From the NCBI GenBank assembly GCA_030765065.1, contig CM060989.1:37439501-37503500 (forward strand): DNA of 64,000 nt, given 5' to 3'. Within the stretch, counting starts at the first letter, position 1. Each line of letters opens with the position of its first letter. A program made the translations under genes and the position numbers. A model generated the notes under the pieces. The model saw nothing but the letters and a program-made list of their open reading frames with translations, was not told where the DNA came from and made no database searches. The stretch comes from Deroplatys truncata. Lineage: Eukaryota > Arthropoda > Insecta > Mantodea > Mantidae. This document shows, one piece after another, positions 1-10,726 of the stretch.

Positions 1-247
1 TTGTTCAGTTTAGAGCGTCCCCCCCCGGCCATTTGGGATAAGACAGGTTAGTTTCCCCTTTTTGACTTTAATGAGTGCATACAATCAATTTGTTATTGTC
101 CTTATCCTTATGTTGCTTCTAAAACAGTATTCCTAATCTTCTTTTCAGATTCTTTAAACAAGAACATGAAGCAAATATATTTTTTAAATTAATTTCTAAA
201 TTATCTAAAATTGCTTTTATATAATTACGTTTTCTGCTTGTGTAGTA

Positions 248-451
248 ACCCCCTGCGATTTTTATCTCTGGAATAACTTAAAACATAAAATGTACAAGAC
301 AAACCCACACACCCTGGAATAATTAAAACAAAATATCCGCCAGGAAATTGCCAACATTTCTCAGCGTGAACTCCGGTGAGTGACGGATAGTTTCCTAAAG
401 AGGTGCCAAAAATGTATAGACAACGGCGGTGGCCAGTTTAAGCATCTCTTG
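248..451 (+). pseudogene. Tc1/IS630-like DDE transposase, C-terminal remnant
   Basis: One frame reads TPCDFYLW, then MYKTNPHTLE, NIRQEIANISQREL and CQKCIDNGGGQFKHLL. This is the order found at the C-terminus of a very common arthropod DDE transposase family, just after the third catalytic acidic region. Two in-frame stops interrupt it, one after the HTLE segment and one after the REL segment, so it is dead. The match begins abruptly at the TPCDFYLW block, so the N-terminal two thirds are missing here. Sequence after HLL has no recognisable coding content. Related fragments of the family lie at 13197-13745 and 14440-14800. Family identity comes from recalled motif patterns, not from a search. 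Confidence 0.7.
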
Positions 452-1211
452 GCAAGTAAAGCCTTTAAAAGTAGTTTTAAAAATGTTGTATTGTTTCATC
501 CGCGCCTTTCGATGATAGCGGCAGATGGCAACGAGCGCCAAGAACGCGGACTGGAAAAACACCGCGCAGCCGGTTCGTACTTTTTTGGCTCTCGCTGTAT
601 TATGCCATAGTATTTTCCGTTTACGGCCTTAATGCAGTCCCTCGTGACCGCTCATCAAGGCCAGAAACACAAAATAATAGCCTATGAATCTTTAAGCTTA
701 ATATTCTAAGAAACAAATATTTCCATATTTTTCAGTACTTAAAATGTCTCTCACGATACAATTTTTCACGAGTATTTCTGAGATTTGCAAGCTAGGCATA
801 CAAAATTTAGACAAAGAGCTTTAAAAATACCTTTTTGAAAAAGTACATGAGTCCTTCCTACATAATATTGTATAAATTGTGAAATAAGTAAAATTTGGGG
901 GGAATTTTTCTGTAGAATACAAGAAAAACTTATTTGTTTGTCTATAGTTAAACAAATACAGGAAAAAGGCCGATTTGAATGTTTAGCAATGACTTCAGCT
1001 AATCAAATGCTATTGTGAAAACTTAAATAATTTGACGTGTAGGATATAAGTAACGATATATATAAAAATAAACAATAGTTAATAATTTCTAAAGAATTTG
1101 TACTAGCTGCTGTCATTGACCGTACATGCATATTTAAGATACAAGGTGTGGTGACAAAATAAACAACAGAAAAGAACAAGAAAAAGGAAAATAGAGATAA
1201 ATTACTTTTGA
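452..1211. other. AT-rich stretch, no gene seen
   Basis: I see no supported gene. A small CpG-containing patch lies near 500-600; the rest is AT-rich sequence with poly-A/T runs. The boundary with the LINE relic that follows is not defined. Confidence 0.4.
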
Positions 1212-1988
1212 CTAACTGAACAACTTTGACCTAGCTTCCTGCACTTTAGCCAAGAAATTGCCCATGTTATGCCAGTTCCTCTGGTCAGCCAGTAGATCCC
1301 AACATGCCAATCTCTCTCTTGACGGAATTAAGAATTTTTCTTTGAGTTTAATTGTTCGCTGGTTCTCCCACTGAGCGCATTCCGCCAAAATATGTACCCA
1401 GTCCTCATCCAAATCACAGAATGGGCAGATTCTCCTGCCAGAATCGTCAGTCATTTTCTGTGCCCTCCAGCCCCCCTGTCTAAACCATGCCATTCCTGAT
1501 CTTTCCTTACTTCCTAAGTTAAGTATATATATGCCTCTTTAACCCAATTCAATGTTATTTCATTTGTTAGACATTAATTTTACAATCCGATTCTATTTCC
1601 TATTGGTTGATGTCTCTTAGTCTTCTTTTGACACCTTTCCATATGTTTTTGTCATTTGTTTCAGCTCATTGACATACTGACCCCATGCCTATTCTCGTCA
1701 AACCCCTTTCCAAATCTTAGAAGACAGGTTTTCTCGCTGGTATTTATAACATTTGGATCGTAATGTGGAGTTATCCCCCTGCATCAGCCTCAGCCAGTAC
1801 TTCACTGCTCTTATTTTACGGTGTGTTGTGTCTTCATAACATCCCACCTCCCTCAATACCCCCAAATTTGATGTGCCTTGTGAAACTCCAAGAACTCTTT
1901 TCCAAAATGCTACCTGCGTTTTATTTACATGCTCTGCTCTTTCCTATCCCCAGATTTCACTTCCGTATAACAAAATCGGCCTTATCAT
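1212..1988 (-). pseudogene. non-LTR retrotransposon (LINE) 3' pol remnant
   Basis: Read on the minus strand from 1988 down, the sequence gives RPILLYGSEIWG, a stop, then FWKRVLGVSQGTSNLGVLRE and ALKYWLRL-like text. This is the segment following the reverse transcriptase core in many LINEs (the LYG.E.W block, then the K-VLG...T.N.AV..E.G block). Further down, 1212-1493 is an open 93-codon stretch with GRRICPFCDLDEDWVHILAEC, the terminal C-x2-C...H-x4-C zinc-binding motif typical of LINE C-termini. Stops and frameshifts separate the two parts (for example after WG and near 1650), so this is a 5'-truncated dead copy. The clade is not resolved. Confidence 0.65.
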
Positions 1989-2803
1989 AGTTATATATCT
2001 TTTCTAATGTATCTACAGGTACATCAGGTATCCGCGAGAGGGTACGTAATAATTCATTTAACTGCCCTTGTGCTTAAGATAACCTTCCAAGCATGTGTTG
2101 AAATTTCACAATAGGGTTGCCTGAATAACATTGTCTTTCACTTTTCAGATTTTGCACAACACTTTTCTCAATAGAAATATGTGAGAAATTCTTCTTACGG
2201 CTTTGACGTAATTCGGTATGTTCAATTATGAATTAATCTTCAGATAATCGCTTAAAATGTCGAAATACTTTGAAACATTCCACGTGCGCAGCTTCTGATC
2301 GACACCCTCTGTTCCACCGGCAACTTCAGGTTGTATTGTTTTCAACGTTCATTAATTACGTGTTGACAGCTTCCTCGGTCCGTCACTTTGCAGCGCTCTG
2401 TCCAGCTCCCTCCTTTTTATTGCTAATGTTATGGGGGAAATTCCACATGATGCATACGACAGGCCACCAAGGAAGATAAATGATTTGTAGCTAGACGTAT
2501 TTCCATGGTTACCTCAACCAAACTTTATGACGTTAACACCCTTTGCTTTCCTCGTAATATTTCCTGCCTGTGTTTCTCTTTCTGATATTCTGATTAGCCA
2601 TTTATCCATATATTTCCACATACATTTATTTCCAGTGCATGTTTATGTATATATTAATATTTTCTTCTAATTAAAAAATGAAATACTCGTCAATCTTTTA
2701 GTTTCGTCATGCTTTATGAATTTTCAAAATCCATGCAACTATAGCTCAATTAACATTATATCTACCGTATAGCCATTCCAGAAAACTCAAGACTAAGGAA
2801 AAC
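1989..2803. other. no supported gene; possible LINE flank
   Basis: The minus strand just above 1989 has a fairly open reading frame toward about 2110 that may be more of the degraded LINE, but I could not match it. The rest to 2803 is AT-rich with no recognisable feature. Confidence 0.3.
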
Positions 2804-2928
2804 AATCTGAGGTGCTACCTTTATTTGACTTTATCTACCCTCTATCGCTTATTAGTGATATACTAATTATGGTTACGAATGTTTATTTTCCTATCTCTTC
2901 ATTTTAATCGAGACAAACTCTTCCGGAT
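2804..2928 (+). mobile_element. H-family repeat, 5' fragment
   Basis: It begins at the family's usual 5' end (CTGAGGTGCTACCTTTATTTG, cf. CTGATGTGTTACACTCACATG elsewhere) and runs through the 'TCTACCCTCTATCG' and 'ATTTTAATCGAGA' blocks. It breaks off near 2928. A further short H block, with the words ATGTTTTAGACTGGATGCTA, sits at 3124-3145 against the mariner fragment. Confidence 0.6.
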
Positions 2929-3150
2929 GATACAGGTGTCCCACATAAGGTGTTACAAGTGAATATCCAAATGCCAAGAATTCAAAATCTTATAGGAGCA
3001 AGGTACCTTCTAAACTATGGTATGGAAAATATTTGCATGAGGCCCCTTATGGGGCACGGGGGTCCAACCTCGAATTTTAAATGAAATCATGATTTTTATA
3101 TTCTTTTATTTCGTTTAATATTAAAATGTTTTAGACTGGATGCTATAATC

Positions 3151-3511
3151 TGGCAGCTCGTAGGGCCTCGCTTAAACCCAATATTTTACTGTTGTAAACG
3201 AAGAAGACTCTCCCAGAGTAGAATCTAGCTCAGCTTTAATACTAGCTGGACTAAGACCTTTCAAATGAAAGTATTGTATCACATAACGATGACCAGTTTT
3301 ATCCAGGTTTACAAATTCGCTGAGAGAGTTCACAGTTCACTATTAATGCCTGCCAAACAATTACTAAACAACGTAGCATCGTTAAACTTCAAACTTAAGC
3401 TTTATAAGGGTGGTACTTTCTACCACAGTCTTTGTTTGTAACAACAACTGCTATATATGTATATATATATATATATATATATCAGGTGGAGTACTTCTGG
3501 GACTGCCCTCG
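3151..3511 (-). mobile_element. mariner 5'-end fragment with one inverted repeat
   Basis: This segment is collinear with 36716-37053 of the full mariner near 36 kb: same start (TGGCAGCTCGTAGGGCCTCGC), same internal blocks and same terminal inverted repeat. Read on the minus strand, the end is CGAGGGCAGTCCCAGAAGTAC followed outward by TA, the mariner target dinucleotide. It covers the 5' UTR and the first part of the transposase, with text such as ELDSTLGES and TTVKYWV. The initiator ATG position reads CTG. The other end of the element and most of the transposase are absent. A TA microsatellite has expanded inside it (3452-3482). Confidence 0.8.
3452..3482. repeat. TA microsatellite
   Basis: About 30 bp of near-perfect TA dinucleotide repeats inside the mariner fragment. 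The full mariner copy has non-repetitive sequence at the same place, so the array expanded after insertion. Confidence 0.85.
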
Positions 3512-3513
3512 TA

Positions 3514-4298
3514 TGTACACAAAATCTTACTACATAAAATATATAGATCTTGTTAAAGGACACAAGTTACGTCAAATAAAAATGTTAACCATTTCCGAGA
3601 TATTCTTTGTTACTGGTTTGAATTTTCAAATACTTACACTTTTTCGAGTTGTAAGCCGCCATTCGTTTTTACTTACTCTTTCACGTACATAGTAGGTAGA
3701 AAAGATATTGCATTCCATATAAAAATTCAATGTCAATATTTCACCGGAAATACATGTATTGAGGCCCCCTGAATGCAAAAAGAGTTTTAGAAAAGTGTCC
3801 ATGTGTGTGTGTGTGTGTCTGTACGTGTTTGTGCGCCTATAAACAGCATAACTAAAAAAACGAAAAGTAGGATTAAATACCAAACTTGGCATTTAGGCTC
3901 AATACTTTTCAAAAATGCCCACAAAGATTTTCAAGAGTATTCCTCCCCCAAAACTACCCTTTACAGGAAGAGTTTTTGAAATGTTCGTTTTTCTAATAAA
4001 TAACTTCAAGATTTGTATTAGAATGCTATATATTAGAGATATTTACATGACAAAATATATATTTTGAGTATTCTGGGAATAGCCTATAAAGACCACTTCA
4101 TTCGGAAGAAATTTTGTATATGCTTGTATAACTGGTAAACGTTAAATGATTGACGAAAACGTACTACACAAAACATATAGATCTAATTAAAATCACACAA
4201 TTTATTTCAAATAAATTTTTGTGGCATCAGCCATTTACGATATATCCGTTATAGATTGTTCAAACGTTTGTCATTCTTTTCAAGTCCTGTCGATTTTC
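3514..4298 (-). mobile_element. H-family repeats, reverse orientation, left part
   Basis: 3514-3660 is an internal H block on the minus strand (CTACATAAAATATATAGATCT followed by the AACCATTTCCGAGATATTC block). At about 3668 a new reverse copy starts with its 3' stem-loop region, then the CCGGAAATACATG block and a TG/CA microsatellite at about 3804-3820. That copy continues to 4298, where LTR B interrupts it, and resumes at 5584. Confidence 0.7.
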
Positions 4299-4302
4299 AG
4301 TT

Positions 4303-5583
4303 TGTAGCGGTTCCTACGTGATAGACCCGCACTACGTTGATGATGATGGATGCTGTGTTACGTACCTGTAGGTTGTCTTGATGCCCGTACTCTTGTGATG
4401 CATCACGGCGTTATCGTAGACTGGAATCCGATGATCGTATATCTGTATTCTCGTTTGTGTGTGTTAGTGTGTTGTAATTATTATTTTGTAATTGTGCCAC
4501 GGCTGCTGTATTTGTGTCGGAGAGCACTTGTATCTTGTCAGGTTGGTTATGGAGAATGTTAAACTATTTTTTACACACACGTATTCTGTTAACTATTTTA
4601 GTTGTATTTTAGATAAACCACATGTACTTATTCACAACTCACTATTACCATTGTAATGCTAATATACGTATAATTGGTAGACTTTAAATACGTAGTTTTA
4701 GCGTCTATTCCGAGACGAGTTTATACACTACCTTCCTGCTCGAACACCGACAAGCTTCTGTTAGCGTTCCTTTCAACCGTTTTCTTAACGTACGCATTTG
4801 AATTATAGGTATGTATCAATGTACCTGATTGGTGTTACTATTCAATAACATCCAATAACAGTTTATGTTATATATATATATATGTTTACAGACTTCCGTT
4901 GTCTTAATTATGAATCCAATTCGTTACATGCTTACGCAGATACTACCGCATTTCTCGTAAGTTTTTTTTTTTTATTTTTTTTTTTTTTTTTTATTTATGG
5001 ACGCTCTTTAACTACTATGGTTCTTAGCGTCCCATTCTATATTGGGCGTGAAACACCTGTAATTTTGCTCAGAGGCCTCTTTATCAGGCTTGAGGTTCTT
5101 TTACGTGCCGTAAATCTACGACACGGGACCACCGGCTTTACTTCCCTTCCGAAGGAAGCCGTGCTAACGATTTTTACGCCCGAAAAAATCCATCGCCCTC
5201 CGCCGGGTTTGAACCCGCGACCTTGGGAACTAGAGGCTAGCACGGTACCACCAGTCCACGGAGGACGACTCATTTCTCGTAATTTTATATTATTGGTTGT
5301 ATAGCTAACAATGCCCTTTCCCTTTTATATCATATTTTATATGTTATAACGTTACATATGTGTTCTCTGCCATGTGTACATTATGAATATATGTGTTTTT
5401 AACATCCTGTTAATTATTATACGTACAATATTAGCAAAGAAAATACATAACACGTAAAACTTAGAACAATATGTTAAGAAAGAAATTATTAATGTGTTGG
5501 TGCTGAGAAGCTGTGAATTAATTATCTTATTACATTAATGAGTTATTGTATTAGTTTGTCCGTGGCTAGTACTGTATGTTGCT
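4303..5583 (+). mobile_element. solo LTR, family B, copy 1, with nested SINE
   Basis: It is collinear over its whole length with 38001-38946, beginning TGTAGCGGTTCC and ending ACTGTATGTTGCT. The second copy shows the true end is TTCA plus a 4-bp target duplication. This copy lost those last bases, so no duplication is visible here. It is inserted in a reverse H repeat that continues on both sides (to 4298 and from 5584). A SINE occupies 4961-5270. The element has no coding content, so it is read as a solo LTR. Which LTR superfamily it belongs to is inferred only from the TG..CA ends and the 4-bp duplication. Confidence 0.7.
4961..5270 (-). mobile_element. tRNA-derived SINE, family 1, full copy with target duplication
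   Basis: It lies on the minus strand: the tRNA-like head is at the right and the poly-A (poly-T on plus) tail at the left. The B box reads GGGTTCAAACCC and the A-box region is close to GTGGACTGGTGGTA. The conserved body contains the blocks TACGTGCCGTAAATC (plus strand) and CCCTTCCGAAGGAAG. A 12-bp direct duplication, CATTTCTCGTAA, flanks it at 4949-4960 and 5271-5282. The 3' tail can form a stem from GGACGCT and AGCGTCC. It is inserted in LTR B. Confidence 0.9.
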
Positions 5584-5820
5584 GCGATGTCATGGAAAGT
5601 GTATAGAATTTTAACGCCAGCGTATAGCGTCGAGTACCAAAACATTTTGACTATCGCTGTTCTCTTTTTAACTTAACGCAATGTGTAATGCAGTTATTTT
5701 CGGAAATGTTTATCTCGATTAAAATGAAGCATATAGAAAAATAAATTTCGTAATAATAATTTGTATAGGCAATAATAAACAAAAGTTGGTAGAGAAGGTC
5801 ATGTGAATGTAACACATATT
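5584..5820 (-). mobile_element. H-family repeat, reverse orientation, right part
   Basis: Continuation of the copy split by LTR B. It contains GCGATGTCATGG, the GACTATCGCTGTT block, the TCGATTAAAATGAAG block and the terminal GTAGAGAAGGTCATGTGAATG. Confidence 0.75.
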
Positions 5821-6465
5821 TTTAAAAATATATTGCTGTAGTATTCTTCTTATACCTCTAAATAAATATGTAAATGCGTAATGAAAGCTTTTTTTAGATT
5901 AGAAAAGCCACAATTTGCCAAATTCTGCAAATCAAAGATTAGAAATATGAGAGATGCTTATTTGGAACATTAAATTGCTGCCATTGGCGCAGGAGAGAAG
6001 CGCACAAAAGCAAAACACACAATTATTCTATCTCTTTCGCATCATTTAGGCGCACAAAGACCTGAATCGATTCTCCTCTGTAGAACTCCATCCCATCCAT
6101 TCGGGTAAAAGGCTAGCATTGCTGCTTTTCCACCACGTTGCAGGGTTCTCATTTTATTGCTCCATCAATTTCAGTAATTGATGATGCTGTGGGACTTTGG
6201 TAACCGAACAAAACAAACGATGTAGGTATCGATATCCTGCTTCTAGCTGCTCCAGTTGACTTTTGACTTTTTAGGAGAAGTGTTTAACCACATGAGCATT
6301 ATGCCTTCAGTGATGTTCTTTTTGTTCGTTAAGATATTAAGATATAGATATCCTACTTCTAGATGCTCCATTTGATGTTTGACCTTTCAGGAGAAGTATT
6401 TAAACTGCAATAACATTACAGGTTCAGTGGTATTACTTTATTTACTAGCATAGCAAGGGAAGTTT
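5821..6465. repeat. gene-free stretch with an imperfect direct duplication
   Basis: No gene is seen. About 85 bp at 6231-6316 recur at 6347-6433 with an offset of 116 bp. Shared words are GATATCCT, CTTCTAG, TGCTCCA and AGGAGAAGT. Divergence is considerable, so the duplication is old. Confidence 0.5.
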
Positions 6466-7358
6466 TGTATTCCACCAAAGAATTATATGTCGAAATTTCA
6501 ATAGAAATATGCTTTGAGACCCCCTAAGACAAAAAAAGGGGATTTTTAGAAAAAGGTCCGTGTGTGTGAAAACAGAATAACTAAAAAAATCTGATGTGTT
6601 ACACTCACTTGACTTTCTCTACTCTTGTACAAACTATTTTTACAAACGCTTATTCTCCATATGCTTCATGTTAATCGAGATATCGAGATGTTAATCTTAT
6701 TGCTAATTTTCTTGTAGATGCAAGGGGAATATGGTAGGTTTTAAGCGATAGTCAAATATTTTAAGAAGTAGTTGCTATGTGGAGTATTCCATTCTCTTTG
6801 CATTACCAGGACAAAAAAAATCAATAACGAATTTCCATTTGAGAAAAAATATAAGTATTGGAAAATTTAAGGGAATAACAAGCAATATCTCGAAAATGGT
6901 TCACTCGACAAAAACATGTATATGACATAAATTGTTTATTTTAACGCGATCTACATTTTTTGTGTTGTAAAATTTTGTTCTGTCTCTTATAGTTTACCTT
7001 ATGCAAAAGTCGTTCACAATGAAGAATACTTTTGGAGACATTCCCAGAAAATTCGAGATATACATTTCATTTTTTGAACATATCTTAAACACATGATATT
7101 TTAATCAAAATCGTTAGAGCCATTTTTGAGAGAATGTAAAGGATAATCTGGGGTGGGGGGATTTTCTTGAAAACCTTCGTGTCATGTCTCTGGAAGATAC
7201 TCAACCTAAATACCACGTTTGGTGTTTATCCGACTGTTCGTTTCTGAGTTATGCTGTTCACAGACACACACACAGACGCACACACGGACATGTTTCCAAA
7301 AATGCTTTTTTTGGATTCAGGGGGTCTCAAAACATGTATTTCATATCTATTTTGAATT
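6466..7358. mobile_element. H-family repeats, inverted junction
   Basis: 6466-6589 is the 3' end of a copy on the minus strand (GTATTCCACC, GTGTGTGTGAA). It joins directly at about 6590 to a nearly complete plus-strand copy starting TCTGATGTGTTACAC. That copy runs through CATTTTTGAGA, the ACCTTCGTG block and a CA microsatellite (7261-7287) to about 7358, where the terminal stem-loop region is missing. Confidence 0.75.
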
Positions 7359-7884
7359 CGTTGTACCAACTATAAATTGTTGCCCTAGATGAAGCTTGTT
7401 CGCAAAGTGCATTTTTAAGCTGGTTCTCACTGTGCTTAAGCGTTAATGACCATTTAAACTCGATGATAATTAACAACCTATTAGAGCAAACCGAATAAAC
7501 TACACGGTAATTAACTCACAAAACAGAAAATAGCTGTAAAATATAAACTTTTTTCATTTGTTTTTAGAAGTATGGCATTCTAATCATTTTCACCATCGTC
7601 CTCGTATCCTTGTAATAGTTGTAACTATTACTATGAGAACGTGGAGCGGTTGCGGGGATAATAAATTTTTCTTGGCGGTGGACCGAGCCGAGACGGCCGG
7701 TGCGCGAGTCGCCGAGCGATGGCCGCGGTATGAGGGAAAAAGACTGTATTTCGTACCTAAACATGAAAGCTTGGAGCCGCAAACTTTTATGTTTATCCTA
7801 TAAGTAGAGTCAACGTCAACCATTGGCTTTCATTGTTGTTAGGAGTGAGGAGTAGATAGACGGAAGGACTTTCATTAACTGGAG
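7359..7884. other. gene-free stretch with GC-rich patch
   Basis: I found no coding evidence. Most is AT-rich. At 7632-7749 there is a sharply GC-rich block that recurs at 12299-12372 and 13798-13912 (see those entries). Confidence 0.4.
7632..7749 (+). repeat. GC-rich dispersed block, copy 1
   Basis: It contains ATGAGAACGTGGAGCGGTTG, CTTGGCGGTGGACCGAGC and GCGCGAGTCGCC. It shares order and spacing with 13798-13912, and on the opposite strand with 12299-12372. The 13.8-kb copy directly follows a DDE transposase tail, so it may be the 3' noncoding end of that transposon family. No transposase is seen beside this copy. Confidence 0.5.
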
Positions 7885-8365
7885 CACAGCACTGCAAGTA
7901 GGCCGCAGGTGGGCCGTTTTGCTTCCTACGTGACCCCTGGGAAGAAGGGATGATGGTGCGACCCAAAGGGCGATCGAATCAGGGCAACGATGTGGCTAGG
8001 AAGGGCGGGGTCCTTAACGACTCCACATGAAGCCCATCCTGACGCTTATCCCCGTGCCTCCGAAGGTCCCGTGGCACTCAAGACAACACCCAGAATGGGG
8101 GCCCCAGCAGGTCCACCGAACGCCACAGAGAAATCTTTTCCAAAGCGCAAATTACACCTTTCTGCCGCAACACATCAGTCGCCGGTGCCTGGTCGTTCAA
8201 CTCTGAAATAGATCAAAGGTAATGATGGGTGGTTTTTGGAAGGAAAACCACCCCAGAATTCGCCTAATGACAAGGGGAAGTCACGGAAAAACCCATGGTC
8301 AGAGCAGCCGGCCCGACGGGAATCGAACACAGGACCTCCCGATTACAAGTGTTTCACTGTCGTTG
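7885..8365 (-). mobile_element. tRNA-derived SINE, family 2, long copy
   Basis: On the minus strand a B-box-like GTTCGATTCCCGTC at about 8315-8330 is followed by CCATGGGTTTTTCCGTG. Then come a block TTAGGCGAATTCTGG shared with other family 2 copies and a long body rich in GTGGCG-type words. The tRNA-like head upstream of the B box is degraded. About 480 bp can be followed. Confidence 0.6.
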
Positions 8366-8629
8366 TCTACTAACTTATGAATTTTTCTGTGAGTTTATAT
8401 TACAATATGGGAGGTACTACCGCTTTTTAAAATATAAGTGTTGAGATTACAATAATAGACTACATACCAAATTAAAGATAAAATTCCAATTTATAGAACA
8501 CACAAAAAACTAAAAATTCATTTTTTTTAGCAATTTATGCCAATTAACTTCCCGTTAAAGAGATTAAAACCAAATTCAAGAGCAGATTTGACCAAAGGGT
8601 ATAAAGATGTTAGGGTAAAACAAACTAAT

Positions 8630-8756
8630 GGGCCCGAGCGGTATGGCTCAGTCGGTAACATATGTGGCCCGCATTCGGGAGCGCCCGGGTTCAAATCCCG
8701 TGAGTCGACCAAACTGACTGTTTCTTTTCGTGGTTTACCTCAGTTACCAAGGTGAA
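8630..8756 (+). mobile_element. tRNA-like SINE head, family 2
   Basis: GAGCGGTATGGCTCAGTCGG (A-box region) and GGGTTCAAATCCCG (B box) lie at tRNA spacing, followed by TTTCGTGGTTTACCTCAG, the start of the SINE body. The outer ends do not pair into an acceptor stem, so this is a SINE head and not a tRNA gene. It is truncated after about 125 bp. Confidence 0.65.
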
Positions 8757-9219
8757 TACCCAAATATGATATTTAATATCATAACCCAAAGTTCCACCAT
8801 AAGTCTAAAAAATTAGTAAAAATGAAAAAGTAGATGCTAAAGCGAATGCTTGCTAATTATTCACCGATAATGAATGCAGGTAGACTGGTCGGCACACTAA
8901 TGCCATCTGCTCGGCACGTGTAGAAACAGAGATACAGTTGCTATGCGCCAACGTCTTTGCGGACATGTGTCAAAGCTGCCATATGCCCGCCACAGAAGCA
9001 GAGGTTCAGTTGCTATGCACATGCCTCTGTGTATATAGACGAAGTAAGATGGTAGGGTAGAGAGACCTAGAAGGCTAATTGTCCACCACACACCGATCCA
9101 CGAGGTATCTCCTAAGAAATCTTTCGCGATATGACCACGTAGTTAAACTGACGTAAAATAAATAGAAAAAAATAGGCCATGCCTCATTCGTTAAATACAT
9201 TTATGGAAATTTGTTATGC
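8757..9219. repeat. gene-free stretch with a local direct repeat
   Basis: No gene is seen. Two related units of about 70 bp lie next to each other at about 8901-8972 and 8978-9045. They share GCCAT.TGC, a CAGAG.T.CAGTTGCTATGC block and similar spacing. Confidence 0.4.
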
Positions 9220-9223
9220 ATTT

Positions 9224-10005
9224 TGTAGCGGGAAACGTTGTGCATCTGCTGCAGTGTCCTGATCTCCGGCTATTGTTGCTCAGCGTCTGCTGATTTCTCC
9301 ATTCCTAATAAATTACCTAACTCATTTCACTGGTCGCAGGGTTTTCGTAGGTGAGGCGAATTATAATACACTTCATTTCCCTTAAAAGATGTGGTTTATT
9401 ATAAAATAAATACTTATGGACGGCTAGCTTTTCCCATTATAATAATTAGGAGCCAAATCACTCCTATGCACACACACGTGCTTCCTCGTCGGAGAGTATC
9501 ACTGTGTGTCGACGAGATTCTATAAGAGAGTGAAAATCTGGGACTTTCTTCCCCTTTTATACCTAAGCCTAGTGACGCTCACCTTTGCGCCTCAAAATGT
9601 AACTACATTTCTAATTGGTCCTCAGACCGCGTTACCTCATTATGTATGAGAATATTCTGCTCCAAAAGATTTCGCATATGCGTATTAGTGACGCATCCGG
9701 AAGCAGATTCAATACCTCTGTCTCTTTCCTTTCTATATCTGTCTCTTTCTCGTTATGGCTCCCAGTTCCTTGCTCATTAGCTTGGTGAAAGGTGGGCTCT
9801 ACCAAGAATTATCTTTTACCTGGAATTAGCTAGCTCGCCCGTCCCTTACTTATCTAAGTTACAATCTGCTTTTTACATTTCTTGGCTTATAATTATTCTA
9901 AAATCTTTCTTGGTGAATTATATTATTATGTACAATTCTTGTTTATTATTGATATATATATATATATATATATCTATGTGTGTATGTGTGGTATATCTCC
10001 TTTCA
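9224..10005 (-). mobile_element. solo LTR, family C, copy 1
   Basis: Read on the minus strand it starts TGAAAGGAGATATACC and ends CCCGCTACA, and perfect 4-bp duplications ATTT flank it (9220-9223 and 10006-10009). Inside are a TATA-like TATAAAAGGGG (minus strand), a CCAAT-type ATTGG nearby and a polyadenylation-like AATAAA. These are the expected U3/R/U5 elements. It is collinear with 19881-20712 and 31139-31975. No internal retrotransposon region is attached. Confidence 0.85.
9952..9973. repeat. TA microsatellite in LTR C
   Basis: A short TA run near the start of the LTR; the other two copies have more complex TA/CA-rich sequence at this place. Confidence 0.7.
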
Positions 10006-10178
10006 ATTTATACACACTATCTGCCGCTTCATCATTTAAAAGAGTCGTTCCTACAACGCCAGAGAGTAGTTGTGTACGGGAGTGCGTATAGTTAGTGTTG
10101 TGCCCGGGTCACAGTCGACTCGGGCTAATTGGAAACCTCAAGTTCAACTTCTAAACTCAGGTAATTACAGTGTTTACT

Positions 10179-10726
10179 ACCAATACGGTGCCTACACATA
10201 CAGCTAGTTATTCATACATTACACAAAGTGGACGTAGCAACGTTCAGGAAATCGTTACTGCAGCAAATGAAGGTATTCCTATTAAAGACTATGTTTACGC
10301 CATAGCAAAACTTACCGAACCAACTAACGTGCATTTCGGTTCATAATTTCTAATTACAGTGTATACATGTACCTGTCTAACGAACGAATAGTGGAGGTAA
10401 TAGCACTTACAACATCCACGGATTACGATCTATGATGTGCGTCTTTATCTGTGTCCCACTTTGACTGAACATGAAAGTCATACTGGAGACTGCTTGTATA
10501 ATTATCCCCAATAGTGCCATAGAAACTGGTCTGGCATCCTACGGTGTATACTTAACATCTGGAATAATTATTACAGATGTCAGTTCCAGAATGAGCCTCC
10601 AGGTTACACTCATACGCTGAGTTTTTGCGACAGTTTTATGTTAAACCAGAGGAATTCGGTCGACTTCTCTACAACTTTAAAGTCTATTACTACGATACTA
10701 CAGAGATGTCTAAAGTATTAAACTAA
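10179..10726 (+). pseudogene. gag/ORF1-like retroelement protein remnant
   Basis: A clean open segment from 10179 ends at TAA 10344-10346 and contains QEIVTAANEGIPIKDYVYAI and AKLTEPTNVHFGS. After the stop, other frames give YLSNERIVEVIAL, then IIPNSAIETGLASYGVYLTS, then FLRQFYVKPEEFGRLL and VYYYDTTEM. This order (KDY..A...LTEP....F.SR, IYLS, IPN..I...L...G, FRRQ.Y..PE) matches my recollection of a multicopy insect gag-like or ORF1 protein with downstream zinc knuckles. No knuckle is seen here. At least three frame changes make it dead. Which retroelement class it belongs to is uncertain. Confidence 0.5.

Noticed and set aside
4882..5304. A 140-codon frame near 5 kb
   Set aside because: It is SINE 1 body read through its tail, as at 46863-47273 and 50546-50761.
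8635..8710. A functional tRNA gene
   Set aside because: A and B boxes are present but the acceptor arms do not pair and a SINE body follows. The same applies at 15620, 18600, 29480, 53200 and 54080.
9952..9973. TATA run as a promoter
   Set aside because: It is a simple TA microsatellite near the LTR edge; the plausible TATA box of LTR C is the TATAAAAGGGG word elsewhere in the element.
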